Shown here in pieces: positions 63,543 through 64,000 of a DNA stretch of 64,000 nucleotides. Origin of the DNA: Sepiola atlantica (lineage: Eukaryota; Mollusca; Cephalopoda; Sepiida; Sepiolidae). The stretch lies in assembly GCA_963556195.1 (NCBI GenBank), contig CAUVYP010000244.1, forward strand, positions 2,418,001 to 2,482,000, read 5' to 3'. The notes under the pieces are model-generated. The model was not told the DNA's origin. It was given only the letters and a program-made list of their open reading frames with translations, and searched no databases. Positions within the stretch are counted from its first letter, which is position 1. Each line of letters begins with the position of its first letter. Position numbers and translations under genes: made by a program.

Positions 63543-64000
63543 TTAGCGCGTTTTAAAGTTGATATCGCTTTTGTTTATAACTTCCACATTTATTCGAATT
63601 GTGCAACGAAACTTTGCAGACAGTCTCGAATAGGCCTCCTCTACTGAAGTACCAAGTTTCAGAAGTGCATCTTATGTACTGCCGGAGATATGTCGATACA
63701 AACTGAATACGCAAATCATCAACAAAATTTAGCGCGTTTTAATGTTGATATCGCTTTTGTTTATAACTTCTACATTTATTCGAATTGTGCAACGAAACTT
63801 TGCAGACAGTCTCAAATAGGCCTTTTCTACTGAAGTACCAAGTTTCAGAAGTGCAGCTCTTGTACTGCCGGAGATATGTCGATACAAACTGAATACGTAA
63901 AACATCAACAAAATTTAGCGCGTTTTAAAGTTGATATCGCTTTTGTTTATAACTTCCACATTTATTCGAATTGTGCAACGAAACTTTGCAGACAGTCTCA
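63543..64000. repeat. Start of a further unit: E, F and a partial monomer
   Basis: E at 63543 has gtgcatcttatg near 63665. F at 63729 has acttctacattt and tail cgtaaaac. The last 86 bases (63915-64000) should be G by position, but they end tctca where G normally has tctcg. The type is undecided because the window stops there. Confidence 0.85.

Larger units (their letters stand above)
1..64000. repeat. Satellite DNA array, 186-bp monomer, fills the window
   Basis: The same 186-base unit recurs head-to-tail throughout; unit starts are set here at the TTAGCGCG (or TTAGTGCG) motif, first at 124. Diagnostic + strand marks of the types: B box beta gaaacacatgtt with gccacg; C gggcaacg with agcaccaagtgtcag; D cttaagtactaag; E cctcctctactgaag with tail caaatcat; F tctcaaatagg with tail cgtaaaac; G cctcctctactggag; H actttcac, gccacg, gagacacatttt; I tctcaaatagg with agcagcaag; J acttcccc with beta box; K accaggttt; L gagacacatgtt with agtgtcag; M like H with tactaccgg and tail caaaaaacc; N gagacacatgtt with tttcaaaag; O agcaccaagtgtcag with gtgcaacg; P alpha box with tail caaaaaacc; Q actttcac with cctcctc; R agtacaaag; S tctcaaatagg with tail caaaacat; T beta box with ccaaggttc; U gaaacacatgtt with gtgcaacg. 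The tandem structure is certain; a centromeric role is inferred from monomer length and HOR organisation. Confidence 0.98.

Noticed and set aside
1..64000. CRISPR array
   Set aside because: The repeats are 186 bp with no alternating unique spacers; the variable parts are shared among many monomers. There is no cas-like gene.
1..64000. Tandemly repeated tRNA, 5S rRNA or snRNA gene cluster
   Set aside because: No cloverleaf, no 5S-like internal control region and no snRNA sequence motifs are seen in the monomer on either strand.
1..64000. Bacterial or phage origin
   Set aside because: No genes, no operon structure and 64 kb of nucleosome-length HOR satellite; this organisation is known from eukaryotic centromeric and heterochromatic arrays.
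1..64000. Assembly artefact from a misassembled short repeat
   Set aside because: Many distinct types, private substitutions and inherited deletions argue for real sequence. Copy numbers of the near-identical tandem units (43644, 46806, 60195) could still be wrong and need spanning reads.

Overview
The whole 64,000-base window is one uninterrupted satellite DNA array. It holds 343 complete monomers of about 186 bp, plus a 123-base partial at the left edge and an 86-base partial at the right edge (343 x 186, minus 7 deleted bases, plus 209 = 64,000). All copies point the same way. I found no unique sequence, transposon, inversion, RNA gene or credible protein-coding gene. The short open frames that recur every 186 bases come from the monomer being 62 codons long with few stops per frame. 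I do not annotate them as genes.

The organism is a eukaryote, judged from a nucleosome-sized satellite with higher-order repeat (HOR) organisation, as in centromeric or pericentromeric arrays. A hand count on the consensus monomer gives about 37.6% GC and 9 CpG against about 6.6 expected, so CpG is not depleted. That fits a lineage with little CpG methylation, such as many invertebrates, better than a heavily methylated vertebrate or plant satellite. I do not recognise the family and cannot name the species.

Monomers fall into about 20 recurring types, lettered B to U here by diagnostic bases, and occur in ordered strings. Region 1 (about 1-4,215) holds the only copy of a 20-type string, C-D-E-F-G-H-I-J-K-L-M-E-N-O-P-Q-R-S-T-U, which may be close to the ancestral HOR. 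Region 2 (4,216 to about 43,085) reshuffles the same types without K, L and M, except one degenerate J/K-like monomer at 5,890. It has repeated 6-, 8-, 10- and 11-monomer units and a 5.4 kb segment duplicated 15,624 bases away. Region 3 (about 43,086-64,000) is dominated by the nine-type E-to-M unit (1,674 bp) and its shorter 8- and 6-monomer derivatives. Changes in repeat number are always by whole monomers, as expected from unequal exchange in register. A few chimeric monomers mark the exchange points.

Within the monomer the main signals are: a 15-base segment with two sharply different states (alpha and beta boxes) inside an otherwise conserved unit; two dyad symmetries that could form hairpins; and an 8-base match to the first half of the CENP-B box. 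No genes work together here. Any function would be structural, such as centromere or heterochromatin, or through satellite transcripts. All counts and alignments were made by eye.
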